This document shows, piece after piece, positions 35,446-46,309 of a stretch of DNA of 64,000 bases (within the stretch, counting starts at the first letter, position 1; every line of letters starts with the position of its first letter). Source of the stretch: Diphasiastrum complanatum (Eukaryota > Streptophyta > Lycopodiopsida > Lycopodiales > Lycopodiaceae); contig CM055109.1 in the NCBI GenBank assembly GCA_029204225.1, forward strand, positions 33,206,317-33,270,316, read 5' to 3'. The translations under genes were made by a program, and so were the position numbers. The notes under the pieces were generated by a model. That model did not search any database and had not been told where the DNA came from. It saw nothing but the letters and a program-made list of their open reading frames with translations.

Positions 35446-36345
35446 CTAGTATCTATATTTTGGAATCTTCTTTAGCTCATATGATCCTTTTGCATTCATT
35501 GGTTTAACAATATTTTATCATTTTTCTATTCCAGTTGTAATTCATCTGTTTCTTGCTTGAATTTAGGTGTTACTGCATTCATTGTGTGCTTGTCCTTGTT
35601 AGATTTTTCTCCTGATTATCGAACAAATCAATCTTTAATCTTCATCTACTCTATTATCCAGTTCTACAATTTTATGCATGTTTTTATACAATCTGCATAA
35701 ATACTTGGGAATCGCTAACAAGTGGCTTAAACATGGGACATCATTCGACATACTCGACATCCCCGACGAAACTCGAAGACTTCGGCCACTTCGGCCATGT
35801 CGAATGAAAGACGGTTATTGTTCCACTTGAATTGATGCTACAGACTTGCCCTAATCGTTTACCAAGTAAGTTTCTAAGAAGTCCTAACTGGATGGATGCC
35901 AGCTCATTATGGCCAACTAGCTATTGCGATCTGCGACCTAATAGTTGTCCTACTATATGTGTGTCAATTGTTTAGTATAAATAGCTGATCATCAAAATAC
36001 TTCTTTAACTCTTTAGCATTGTAGCTCAACTCTCTTTCTATTTAGAAAGTTTCTTTCAGAAATCATTAGAATATTGCTACTTGTGCTTACCGCTTATTAA
36101 TAGAAGTACTTCAGACAGAGTTTTCAATTACTTAGAGTACGCGGTTTCTATCCACAATTGTCTTGTGCTCATCATCATCTGATTTTGTACATGCTACATG
36201 CTGAATCAATCCATCCTTTATCGCGTTCAGTATTATGTCAGAATGAATGCTTCTTTGTGATTGTTTCTAACTAATAATCTCTTATTATTTTGTCTGATAA
36301 TTCAATACTTCATTGTTTGGCTATGAAATCACTATAGTGTTAAAA

Positions 36346-39300
36346 CCTTTAATGATGTTGTTCGTGTCGCGAAAGCGTACGACTCCATGGTAGTGGCAGC
36401 TAGGAAGCAGTTATAGGCTAATCCATCTGGATCATCCAGACCCAGCCAGAAAAAAGAGAAGAAAAGAGTTTGTGGGAATAAGAAAACTAAATATTTCGAC
36501 GAACTGGATCAAGCTGCATCTGAATTTAGACAAAAGAAGAAGTTGTCCGGGAAAAAGACTAGAAGGACCAATGTTTGTTTCCATTGCAGTCAGCCTGGAC
36601 ATGTTATAAAATTCTACCTAGAGCGAAAGAAAGGTGCAACTCAACTGATTGAGATGCTAAGTAAAAAGAATCTTAAGCTGGAAATTAATAAAATTAATTG
36701 TGAGTGTGATTGTTCTTTCAGTACTACTTCATTCTTGCCAAATGATTTATTTCGTTTGAAAGGCACTATGAATGGACATGAAGTTAGTATTTTAGTGGAC
36801 AATGGATCTACTCATAATTCCATTAACTATGTCTTGTCTTGTGCAAAGTCTCGGACTCAAAACTTAAGCCAGCAAGCATAGATATCGAGTATATCTAGCT
36901 TCAGGAGCGGAGTTGGAGACGTGTGATGTGAAAGTTCCAAGGCTCCCAGTTTGGATCCAGGACTATAGAGAGTTAATTGATTTCCATGTTTTAGATTTAG
37001 CACATACGGACATAATTCTAGGATACGAGTGGTTATTTATTAATCATCATGAGATAGATTTTGAGAAGCATGTTCTCTCCTTTCAGATTGGTAAAGAAAT
37101 AGTTACATTATTTGGAGACAATTTTGTACATCCATCTGGGATGAGTTCATTTGCTAATGTAATAGAAATTTTTGATTCGCAGTATGAAGCTTATTCTTTA
37201 TTTGCTAAGCCAATTTTGGATTTATCTGCAATGCATCTAAGTAGTTGTGAATTGTCAAAAATTATTAACTCGGTAGACTTAGATCAGGAGCAAATTGAGA
37301 AGAATAAGTTACTGTCTGAATTTAGAGAAGTGTTTCCAGAATAATTACCTCATGGAATACCGTCGTCTAGATTGGTAGACCATAAGATTGAGTTAATTCC
37401 AAGTAGTCACCCTATCTCTAGACAAACTTACAGGTTCTCTTTGAAAGAAGAAGTAGAGATTACTATGCAAATTGAAAATTATCTAAAGATGAGTCATATT
37501 TAGCCAAGTAAGTCGCCTTGGGGTGCTCCTGTTCTTCTAAAGCAAAGAAAGATGGAGGCTTCAGGTTGTACATGGACTACAAAGGGTTGAATAAGGTAAC
37601 TATTAAAAATAAATATCTTTTGCCTCGTATGGATGATCTGGTAAATTGATTAGGTGGAGCTAAATACTTCACAAAGATAGACCTTAGAACCGGATATCAT
37701 CAGATTAGAATTCATCTGGATGACATGTAGAAGACTGGTTTTCTGACGAGATTCAGTCATTATGAATTTCTCGTGCTTCCTTTTGGGTTGACGAATGCAC
37801 CAGCTATGTTCCAACAGATGATGAACGATCTTTTTTGTCCATATATAGGGAAGTTTGTGGTTGTATTCTTAGATGATATTCTCATCTACAGTAGGACACT
37901 TAAGGAGCATTTGAGTCATCTTAGGACTGTCTTAGATATTCTCGGACGAGAGAAACTCTATGCTAAGGAATCTAAATGTGAGTTCTTTAAGCATGAGTTA
38001 TTGTACCTCGGTCATAAGATCACCCGTACTGGGTTGGAGATTGACGAGAGTAAGGTCAAGACAGTGCTTGAATGGCCGATACCGAAGACGGTTAGAGAAG
38101 TTGAATCTTTTTTCGGTTTTACAGCTTTCTTTCGTAAGTCAATTGAGGATTATGCTAAAGTGGCAGCACCTTTAAATAATTTGACTAAAGGCAGAGTTAA
38201 CAAAAAGAAAAAGAGAGGTCAACCAAGCGTGCCTATTGAGTGGAATGATGAATCGAACCAATGATTTGAGAAACTCAAGCAAATGGTTGCTTCAGTTCCT
38301 GTTTTACAAATTCTGAATCCTGATTTACCTTACGTCATGCGAACTAAGAGTTATTTGCTGTGATACATGCACTTAAAACCTGAAGGCATTACCTTTATGA
38401 TAGTCAATTTATAGTGTATATAGATCACCAACCTCTGAAGTACTTTTGCAATCAAAATGATCTAAGGGGTTGTAAAGCTCGTTGGGCTGAGATTATGTAG
38501 GAATTTGATCATGAGATCCGATATGTCAAGGGCAACCCTAACCAAGTTGCGGATGCGCTTAGTCGAATTGGTGAATTAAATAAACTTTCATTCACCCAGA
38601 TTTCCACTGATCTATATCTTTCACTGAGAGGAAAATGTGAATCAGATTCTCATTTTGGTCTCATATGGAAGATGGTGGAGATGGAAAAAAATGAGAATGG
38701 AAATTCACTCACAAGGGTCTCAAGTTCCTAAGAAAGATAAAAAGATAGCGGAATAGTTCTCTATCCAAGGTGGATTACTATTTCAGAATGGAAAAATTTG
38801 TGTACCAGCGGATGGTGAGTTAAAGAAGAAGATTCTTTATGAGTGTCATGACATTCCCTGTGCAGGTCATCCGGGTATACATAAGACTTTGGACTTGGTC
38901 AGAAGAGAGTTTTATTGGCCGAAACTCAAGCCATTTGTCAAGTCTTATGTGGTTAAGTGTAGACCTTGCCAGTTAGCCAAAGCAGAACGCTTAAGGGTTG
39001 TTACATTCCCTAGATATCCCTCAGAAGCGATGTTAAAGTATATTTATGGATTTTGTGGTTGGACTTTCAAAGACCCAACGCCAAAATGAATCTATTTGGG
39101 TTGGTGGATAGGTTGACAAAGTTAGCTACTTTTATACCAGTCAAGTCAACTGCTAAGGCTTCGGATTTAGCCTAGATCTTTGTGGAAAGATTATTTAGGC
39201 TTTATGGACTGCCAAGTGCTATAGTTAGTGATAGAGATCCTAAAATTTACAAGTCATTTTTGGTCAGCTGTATTCCATAAGCTTGAAACCTTGTTTAGTT

Positions 39301-39985
39301 TTAGTTCTTCTGATCATCCTGAATTAGATGGCCAGACTAAGAGAACTAATTAGACTATGGAGGATATGTTGAGAACTTATGTGTCTCACAAGCAATCTCA
39401 GTGGAAAGATTACATTCCTTTGATTGAATTTGCTTATAATAGTAAGAAACATTCTGCTACTGGTTATAGTCCGTTTATGCTGATGTACGATTTTCAACCT
39501 AGATCTCCGATAAATGTGGAGACAAAGTCCGTTAAGATTCAGAAAGTTGCAGATTCTGGCATGATATGCGTGAAATGTTGCAAGTGGCCCGTGATTGTAT
39601 CTGGAGTACTTAGGATAGAGCTAAGCACTATGCCGATCTTAAGAGGTCTCCCAGAGATTTTAAAGTTGATGACTGGGTATATCTTAGAATACATAAGGAT
39701 TCTAAGACTATGAGTACAGCGAAGCATTATAAATTGTCTACGAGATATTGTGGACCGTTTCGGATTATAAAGAAAATTGGTTCTTTAGCTTACGAACTAG
39801 ATCTTCAGAACAAGACTACAGCTCACCCTGTGTTTCATATATGCTGTTTAAAATTAAGTTTACATGAAGGTGCAGTTGGTTCAGAGGAAGATCTTACCCA
39901 TTTGGAGGACTCATCGCTTAGTGTTCCTTCGAAACCTGAAAAGGATATTTTCAAGAACAAATTATGGCGAGATTATCAAGAGACA
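36346..39985 (+). mobile_element. Gypsy E: Ty3/gypsy gag end and complete pol order, no LTRs
   Basis: Starts within the end of gag (VVRVAKAYDSMVVAARKQL). A knuckle-like CFHCSQPGHVIKFY has Tyr in place of the last Cys. Protease: ILVDNGSTHN (36795-36825). RT: about 37380-38170, with GAPVLL, YPLP-like [28 protein letters not shown] and VVFLDDILIYS, catalytic Asp pair intact. RNase H: 38340-38580 (YIDHQPLKYF, RYVKGNPNQVADALSR). Integrase: zinc finger HDIPCAGHPGIHKTL...CRPCQLAKA (38850-38990), then the core to about 39500, and a chromodomain start that stops near 39985 (WRDYQ). At least eight in-frame TAG/TAA/TGA codons; TAGs at 36414, 37501, 37728, 38498, 39173 and 39351 sit where relatives have Gln. 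No LTR on either side. Same lineage as gypsy F and G. Confidence 0.85.
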
Positions 39986-41061
39986 TTTGGAGGGTGAGAA
40001 ATTTACAGTTGAAAACCATGGAAGTTTCAAATTCAATGGCGCCTTGTAGGGGATTTGAAAACATTAAAATGTATGTATAATGTCTCTCATGGGGCAACAT
40101 CAAAGCATCCATGTCTTTATTGCATGAAGGATTGCTACAATATGAATTTGGGACGATCAACAAACATTGGCCCAACACGAGAAGCTGAAGATCCAAATAT
40201 AAAAAGTGTTCTGCCAATTCCATTAAAAAATGTTCACATATGCACATTGCATGCTGAGGTTTGTATTATTGAAAAACTTATTTACCTGCATATTCTACTA
40301 GCATGGAATCATAAACCGGAATCTGTGGCTAAAGCATCAATCAGGAGGTTGGAAATAGTTCTGTCAAATGCAAGACTACATAAAGGGAATGTCACGATTG
40401 AAAAAAGTGACAGGCTTTCCGGGAAGAAAGGAAACGTTCCTAATAAGCTATCAATTGGAGGTGCTAAGGCAAGAAGATTCTTATCCAATCACACATGCAA
40501 AGAATCAAGTGTCAAATACGAAATTTGGAGAGAAATTGTTCAAGCCACACAAACTTTGGAAGGAAGTAATTGAGTGGAAAAGAGACAAGTGTGAACCAAC
40601 TTAGACAAACTCATAGGTGTTATCAGGAAAGAAAATCTATCATCAGAAGATCTGAGGACTTTGCAAAATCATTGCACCACATTTGTAAAATCTGTACATG
40701 ATTGTTGGGGAAAAGACAATGTTACTCATTACATGGTGCTAATCTATATCATTATCTGGTACTTTTCTCATTCAGGCTTATATTTTTTTCTACTGATGTA
40801 ACTAATCAAAACTATTATTTGCAGCACATCCTTCTTCATCATGCAACTTATTTTGCAAAGGAATATGGGAGCTTAAGTATCTGGTCATCACAAGGCATGG
40901 AAAAATCTCATTGGCAAGCAAGGGGAGCATTTCATAGAGCAACAAATCATGGAGGACACAATTCAAGAAATAAATATTTAGTTCAACTTTTTCAATGGTT
41001 TTATAGAAGAGCACAATTTAAATATCAAGCTAAAAACTCACCAAGTAGTACGATATTTTGA
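39985..41061 (+). pseudogene. 3' half of an unclassified DDE (RNase H-fold) transposase
   Basis: From about 40025 the frame reads FQIQWRLVGDLKTLKCMYN, then SKHPCLYCMKD with a C-x2-C pair, and later VHICTLHAEVCIIEKLI. After two one-base shifts near 40530 and 40605 it continues LIGVIRKENLSSEDLRTLQ. It then crosses a probable intron (about 40738-40824, acceptor TTTGCAG) into HILLHHATYFAKEYGSLSIW, SSQGMEKSHWQARGAFHRAT and FQWFYRRAQF. I interpret GDLK as the second catalytic Asp, the CLYC...CTLH part as the zinc-binding insertion, and SQGMEKSH as the catalytic Glu region, by analogy with insertion-bearing DDE transposases. The first Asp and N-terminus are cut off at the gypsy E junction. I could not assign it to hAT, MULE, CACTA or KDZ. 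Confidence 0.5.
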
Positions 41062-41129
41062 AAGGCATTCAAATTCATAACAAAAGAGAGATCCTTGTAA
41101 TATATCAAAAATCTATTACAAAAAATTGT

Positions 41130-42010
41130 TTACTTATCATCATCATCCTCTTCAAGATTCAGACGGATGGTATTGTCATGAAGGAATAATCTCCTTTCAT
41201 ATGGATCCAAAAATTCTAAATCTTTCCTTTTGCTCATATCAATGTAACTTGAATAAAGGGCCATTGCAGATGATCTTTTTGTAGTCTCATTGGGAGTATA
41301 ACCCAATATTTTAATAGACAAATCTTTTTTCACAGAAATTATTTTATATGTTCTTGCGTAATTATGGCCTCCTAAACAAACTGATAATGATTTGATGGCC
41401 ATAATGACAATGGTTGCATATGGATTAAAAAATGAATGATATATATAAATCTCATTATTTTGAAAGTTTTTCAAATAATGAGATAGAGACACATCCTTTC
41501 TCCCAGTTGATACACCTCGGACGCCTCCATGTCTCATACCAAAGGCATCTATTTCAATAGCATCTTGTAAACGAGAAAAGAAAATAAATTTAGAATGATA
41601 TATAACACTGCAAACTCATACTTTAACACGGTGTTTGAAATAAGAAGACTGAACATATCAATACCAATATAATATCTACGTACTAGATTATAATCATCGT
41701 ATTCAACGACGTTTGCTCTGCTAATGTCATGTCCTCCAATGGCCTCTACATTTCCGGAGGAGATATATCTAGGCCTTGGGGAATATTTTTTTTGGAATTC
41801 CAAAAAAATTTCCTCAGTAGGCAAAGTTTTTTCATAGGCTTTAGATTTTTCAATCATGGCCTCCAAGGCCTCATTGCCAGATTTCCAGTTGCCATCTTTA
41901 TCATAATCTATCTCACTTTCAAGGTCATCATATGAGAAATCAACAATGTCAGAAAATTCTGATAAATTTTGAGCAAAAAATTGAGAGGATTTTATCCTCT
42001 CTTAAATTCA
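41130..42010 (-). CDS. Hypothetical gene A, probably with an intron; possibly a pseudogene
   Basis: Two consecutive minus-strand frames. The first (about 41990-41640) reads FFAQNLSEFSDIVDFSYDDL and NWKSGNEALEAMIEKSKAYE, then YISSGNVEAIGGHDISRAN and DDYNLVRRYYIGIDMFSLL. The second (41570-41130) begins AIEIDAFGMRHGGVRGVSTG and ends with ILGYTPNETTKRSSAMALYS, DLEFLDPYERRLFLHDN and an Asp-rich tail EEDDDDK. A short T-rich stretch between them fits an intron, but a clean splice could not be fixed. No known domain is recognised. The motif DLxxLDPYERR resembles DLNPYDRR in gene B, 4 kb away, on the same strand. It is divergent to the H3-Ulp1 gene and shares its upstream region. Confidence 0.4.
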
Positions 42011-42104
42011 AAACATCTTCTATATCATTGAATGAAATATAACTTCTATTGGGAGCAAAAAAAAGTACTCGCAAAATACTTTAATTTTTTAGATGATTGA
42101 ACCT

Positions 42105-42520
42105 GATATCGGTTCAACGCGATAGAATGATATCGGTAGAGGAATGAACAACAGTGCGCACGTTGATCCGATATCGTTAGGACGAGACTGAAAGTGTTCG
42201 CAAGCATTATCTCGAAGTAATCATCAATGTAATCTGAGCCTCGGACATCCAAACCACCACGTATGCAATCATTTCGGATTTTCTCTATATATACAGATGG
42301 ATGTCGCTAATTTTTTTTTTGCTTAAATTTCTTATCGTTCTCTACATCCATGCGATATCGATTCAGCGCGCTCGAAACAACCTTCTTACGATCCGCTTTT
42401 ACTCGTCCGTGCCTATCCCCACTACCAGCTATCGGTTTGATTAAGTTCAGATATCGGTTCGACGCGCTCGACCTGACTTCTGATCCTGAGTTCTCCTTCA
42501 TCGCGCGCTGATCCGATATT
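42105..42520. promoter_or_regulatory. Divergent upstream region with five copies of a 17-bp motif
   Basis: Between gene A and the H3-Ulp1 gene. Forward copies of GATATCGGTTCGACGCG lie at 42105-42121, 42354-42370 and 42450-42466. Reverse copies (GCGCGCTGATCCGATATC-like) lie at 42156-42175 and 42503-42520, the last ending 8 bp before the ATG. A TATATA lies near 42288. Repeated sites in both orientations resemble subterminal transposase-binding repeats or operator sites; that role is inference. Confidence 0.6.
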
Positions 42521-42528
42521 GAACACTA

Positions 42529-44564
42529 ATGGCACGGACTAAGCAAACAGCACGAGTCCAGCCAGGTGGAATTCCAATCACAGGAGGGGGTCAAAGAAAT
42601 GCACCACCACCGCCTCGTCCACCACCACCTCCTCCTAGGCCAAGGGGTAGAAGAAGAGACCCACCCTGGCTCAAGGATATTCGGAAGCTACAGAAGACCA
42701 ATAATTTTTTGATTCCGAAAGCTCACATACAGAGATCATCAGACAGGTTACAAGAACTCTATCTGCAGATGTGAGATGGACTGTAACGGCCATAGAGGCG
42801 CTGCACACTGCATATGAGGACTTCCAAGTGAAATTGTTTTCAGATAATACTGTTGTTGTAGTTGTCCATGCCAAGAGAGTGACCATCATGCCCAAGGATT
42901 TCAACATTGTGTTCAGGCTACGAGACACATATGACAAATTTGCAGAGTGCTTTAGACCTGCTCCTTCCTCTCCTCCAAAACAAAATTCAGAGAGGAGAAA
43001 ACGAAAGCAATCTCAATCATCCCGGCTTGTTTTTCGTATACAGAGCGGACGTGTTTCAAAGAAAAAGAGGTCTCATAACCCTCCTAATAAAGCGAGGGAT
43101 TTTTTATAGCCATCTCCTCTGGATGAGATTCTATTTGCTAGGCAATCTCCTCCCAAGTCTCTTCCTAGGTCTCCTTCTTCTCTTCCCAAAACTCCATTTT
43201 TATCTTCTCCTGCTAAATCTTTCTCTCCTTATAAATCTCCTCTTCCTTCAAAATCTCAGTCTCCTCCTACACCCATAAATATTAGTTCCCCACCTCCTGT
43301 TCTAGGAAATGATTTAGATGATTTTGTAAATGTAAAGGTAGAATCAATTTTGAATGACAATTCTTTTTGTGGTTTATCTGTATTACTTTTGTCACCCCCT
43401 GCACTTGCCTTTGTAAATACTCTTCAATACGTACAATATGACCAATTGTTAAACACATATCTTAAAGCTTTAGGTCCTCGATACAGTTTTAAGATGCCGA
43501 AGACCAATGGTGGTCTTCCCCTTTCTAAATTAGATACATGTGAATTAGAAAGTAGGGATAACATGCTAGGTGACAATTAGGAGGTGGGGCAATTCAGTAT
43601 TGGATGGAATTTTTCCAGACCCCATTGTTTATAGATGTAGCATTGTTTCCCCTTCAATTCATAGCTGCATTTGATTTTCCTGATATCAAAAGTCTATACG
43701 ATGATATGCTCCAATATGTCAGACTGGATACTCCAATTCTCGTGCTCCCATACATAATAAAGTAAGTGTATTTTTTTCAGATTTTATTATGTTGAATTTT
43801 TCATATGAATTTTAATTTCACATTGATTCTCATAAATTTATTATTTTCTGATTGCAGTGACCATTGGAGCTTATATGTGTTGTCCTTATACGTCAATGAT
43901 GAGGGTGTGTGTAATCCAGTTTGTTTAAAGATGGACTCTACACACACACACAATTGCCAGAAGCCATATCCAGAAACTACTGGAACTCTTTCAGGTACCA
44001 AATGCAATAGCATATACAAGGTAAAAATTTATCAGTATCGGTTCAATGTGCCCTTGTAGTTATTGTTCGGTTTCTTTTCATATCATGCGCGCTGATCTGA
44101 TATTCAAACAATATTTTTTGGATATCAGTTCGACGCGCGCTTGTTTCCGTTGTTTTATTATAACATCCCGCACATTGATCCGATATCATAATGTTAAAAT
44201 CTGGATACTGCAGTCCTTCTAGCAGGTTGATTCTGTCAGCTGTGGTTGGTATACAGTATGTAATGCCAAACACTTTTTCAATTGGCTTGCACTACATGAT
44301 GGACTTCCTAATCTGGAAGAGGTAAACTTCGATTAACAACATTTAATTGTGTTTTTTTTTTTTTTTTCATAACCAAATTCCTAATAACTAATCTTTGATT
44401 AATAACATTTAACTATGTTTATATTTTTTTTCAGTATGCCTGATGCACTTCAGGCAGGAGACCATAAAGCTTGTGATCGAAAATTCATATCTAGTTGTAG
44501 TGGTAGAGTGTTCTCCACCCAAGCTACTTCCAACTGGAGAAATGGATTTAGAGATTACAGATAG
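42529..44564 (+). pseudogene. Histone H3/CENH3-like domain joined to a Ulp1-type (C48) protease
   Basis: Starts MARTKQTAR, the exact canonical H3 N-terminus. A divergent Pro-rich tail (APPPPRPPPPPP) follows, then the H3 alpha-N/alpha-1 region (DIRKLQKTNNFLIPKAHIQR). A one-base shift near 42735 leads to RQVTRTLSADVRWTVTAIEA, LHTAYEDFQVKLFSDNT and HAKRVTIMPKDFN, i.e. alpha-2, loop 2 and alpha-3. LLIP-like FLIP, RWT, YEDF, LFSD and KDF are CENH3-like choices, but loop 1 has canonical H3 length. A basic tail, a TAG (43107-43109) and a Ser/Pro-rich linker follow in the same frame to 43580. After a TAG and frame step the Ulp1 domain reads QYWMEFFQTPLFIDVALFPL and PILVLPYIIN. An intron (43762-43857) leads to DHWSLYVL (catalytic His); then LKMDS (catalytic Asp). 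A second intron (44021-44222) leads to QVDSVSCGWYTVCN (Gln and Cys). Ulp1 proteases cut SUMO-like proteins and are carried by several plant transposon types. Whether it is one protein or two adjacent genes is not certain, but frames and the missing second start favour one. Confidence 0.65.
44034..44187. repeat. Four further copies of the 17-bp motif, inside the second Ulp1 intron
   Basis: Forward copies at 44034-44050 and 44121-44137; reverse copies at 44087-44104 and 44168-44187. A tenth copy in reverse orientation (GCGTCGATTCGATATC) lies at 44981-44996. Spacing between neighbouring copies is 30-50 bp. Confidence 0.75.
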
Positions 44565-45344
44565 TTGATATTGATAAAAAATTCATCTCACTTGATGTGG
44601 ATGAGACACATGTACAGAAAATTTTAATAGAAATAAATTTACAGTTTTCTATGGTTGTCCTTGCTTGTTTGTTTTCCTGTTATTAATTCAGGTTATGATT
44701 CATTCAGCTTCAATTTCTACGATTTTTCGACATGTTTGTTTTTCATAACCTTGGTCTGCCTTGCCTTTAACATGGTCTTCAAGTTCAGAAAGATGATCTG
44801 ATCGAACCTTTGTCACAACCAATCCAACCATGCGACATTAGTTCACTTAGATTTGTTGCAGCAAAGCTTTGATTAGATCATCTTCTAAACATATCCAAAT
44901 ATGCCAAGACAAGGACAATACAGACCAAGGCAATGAAGACCAAAAATATAATCGATATATACGAGACTTCAACAAGGCAAGCGTCGATTCGATATCTGAT
45001 TGTAGTGCCCACTGGAGTTCAAGTGACTAAAGATCTCCCCAATGGAGATAATGCATTTCCTGCAAGAGACAATGAATCTTCTAAAACTCATATTATCCAG
45101 TTGCAATTACATTATGTTTTGCACCATGGAAATGGATTTGTTTTGTATCCCAACCATCATCCAACAACTCGGCGATTATTTTAGCACTCAAGTCCTTACA
45201 AATAAACATTGTTTTTGTTCTCCGAACATTGCATTTGGAAAAAAAATCAACAAAAATAGTAAAAGGTAGATACCAACTTAATCTATTATTCTTTGATCTA
45301 GTGCTACATATTAATATACTCTGAATATCAATATATAGCCTAGA
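44565..45344. other. Non-coding spacer between H3-Ulp1 and gene B
   Basis: AT-rich, with one motif copy at 44981-44996. No coding frame is recognised. Confidence 0.4.
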
Positions 45345-46009
45345 TCAAAAACTTTCTGAAATTGCTGCATCAAGAGAAATCCATTCCTCACTCAAAAAAT
45401 CTGGTAGAGGATATGGCTCTAATCTACCAACTAAACCATTTCTATCAGGAAAATAGGAGTGATCATAAAAGAAAACTCCTGACTCTAAAAGTGATTTTGG
45501 AGAACGACCTTTATATTGTAAAATACCGATATCCAAATGTATGACATCGATTATTCCTACAATCGATTGAACTGTTTGCCATTCAACAAAATTTGATGGA
45601 TACAAATCTACAAAACAAACAAAAACATCACAAGAAAAATATAATTTAAAGAAAATGCTAACTCTAAAGAAATTAAATCTGAAAACTTACAATTGCATTT
45701 TCTTCTATCATATGGATTCAAATCATGAATGTTGAGCTCATTGTAAAGATAAACATGTTGAACTAAAACTTCCGTGATAGATTGACCGGCAGGTGATACT
45801 TTAAAATCCATTATCCTGCCTTTCCAAGAGCTTTTATATATGTTATCCGATCTTTTTCTTTTTCGGAATGAGCCTTTTGCAGAGGGATGCATCAAGATCC
45901 ATAGATATTTTTGATATATTCTTGGTATCGATTGATCTTCTACATTTTTTTCATTTCAAATATTGATTGCATCAATGGTTCCTCTTGGTCTCTGATTATG
46001 TGTAGCCAT
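45345..46009 (-). CDS. Hypothetical gene B, two exons, one internal stop
   Basis: ATG at 46009-46007 (MATHNQRPRGTIDAIN), then a TGA at 45958-45956. The frame continues open (VEDQSIPRIYQKYLWILMHP, SFRKRKRSDNIYKSSWKGRI, KVSPAGQSITEVLVQHVYLY, NIHDLNPYDRRKC). A GTAAGT donor at 45690 and a TTTGTAG acceptor at 45608 bound an 83-bp intron. Exon 2 reads YPSNFVEWQTVQSIVGIIDV, DIGILQYKGRSPKSLLESGV and LPDFLSEEWISLDAAISESF, then stops. About 200 residues. No known domain. QSITEVLVQHVYLYNEL...NPYDRR resembles NETTKRSSAMALYSSYI...DPYERR in gene A, so the two may be paralogues. The stop could be a decay mark or an unrecognised intron. Confidence 0.45.
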
Positions 46010-46309
46010 TAGTCAAAAATACGAGTATGCAAGCTGAGAACGGAGAGAATGTAGAGATTGCATAGTAAACCTAAGAATGACAATCCAAAATAAGAGATAG
46101 AATGAAGAAAATGAGAGGTATATCAATGAATGACAAGAAGTTCCTAAACTACAAGGATTAGTGTATTACAATTTATGACTATTGACGTCAAATCAACCTC
46201 GAGTGTACAATGACGAGCAACATAAGAGTATTCGGACAGTAACTGTGGTCCAATCACAATTATTTGTTCTGCCCGACACAAAAATTTGGCCGGGAACGTT
46301 CGTCATGGG
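46010..46309. other. Junction sequence between gene B and gypsy F
   Basis: Upstream region of gene B on the minus strand, with no recognised feature. Gypsy F coding sequence stops abruptly near 46310 at ALPMTN, where RT should run on into RNase H. Confidence 0.35.

Noticed and set aside
42529-42774. Ordinary canonical histone H3 gene
   Set aside because: Only the first nine residues are canonical. The tail is Pro-rich, the fold residues are divergent, and the frame continues into a basic linker and a protease.
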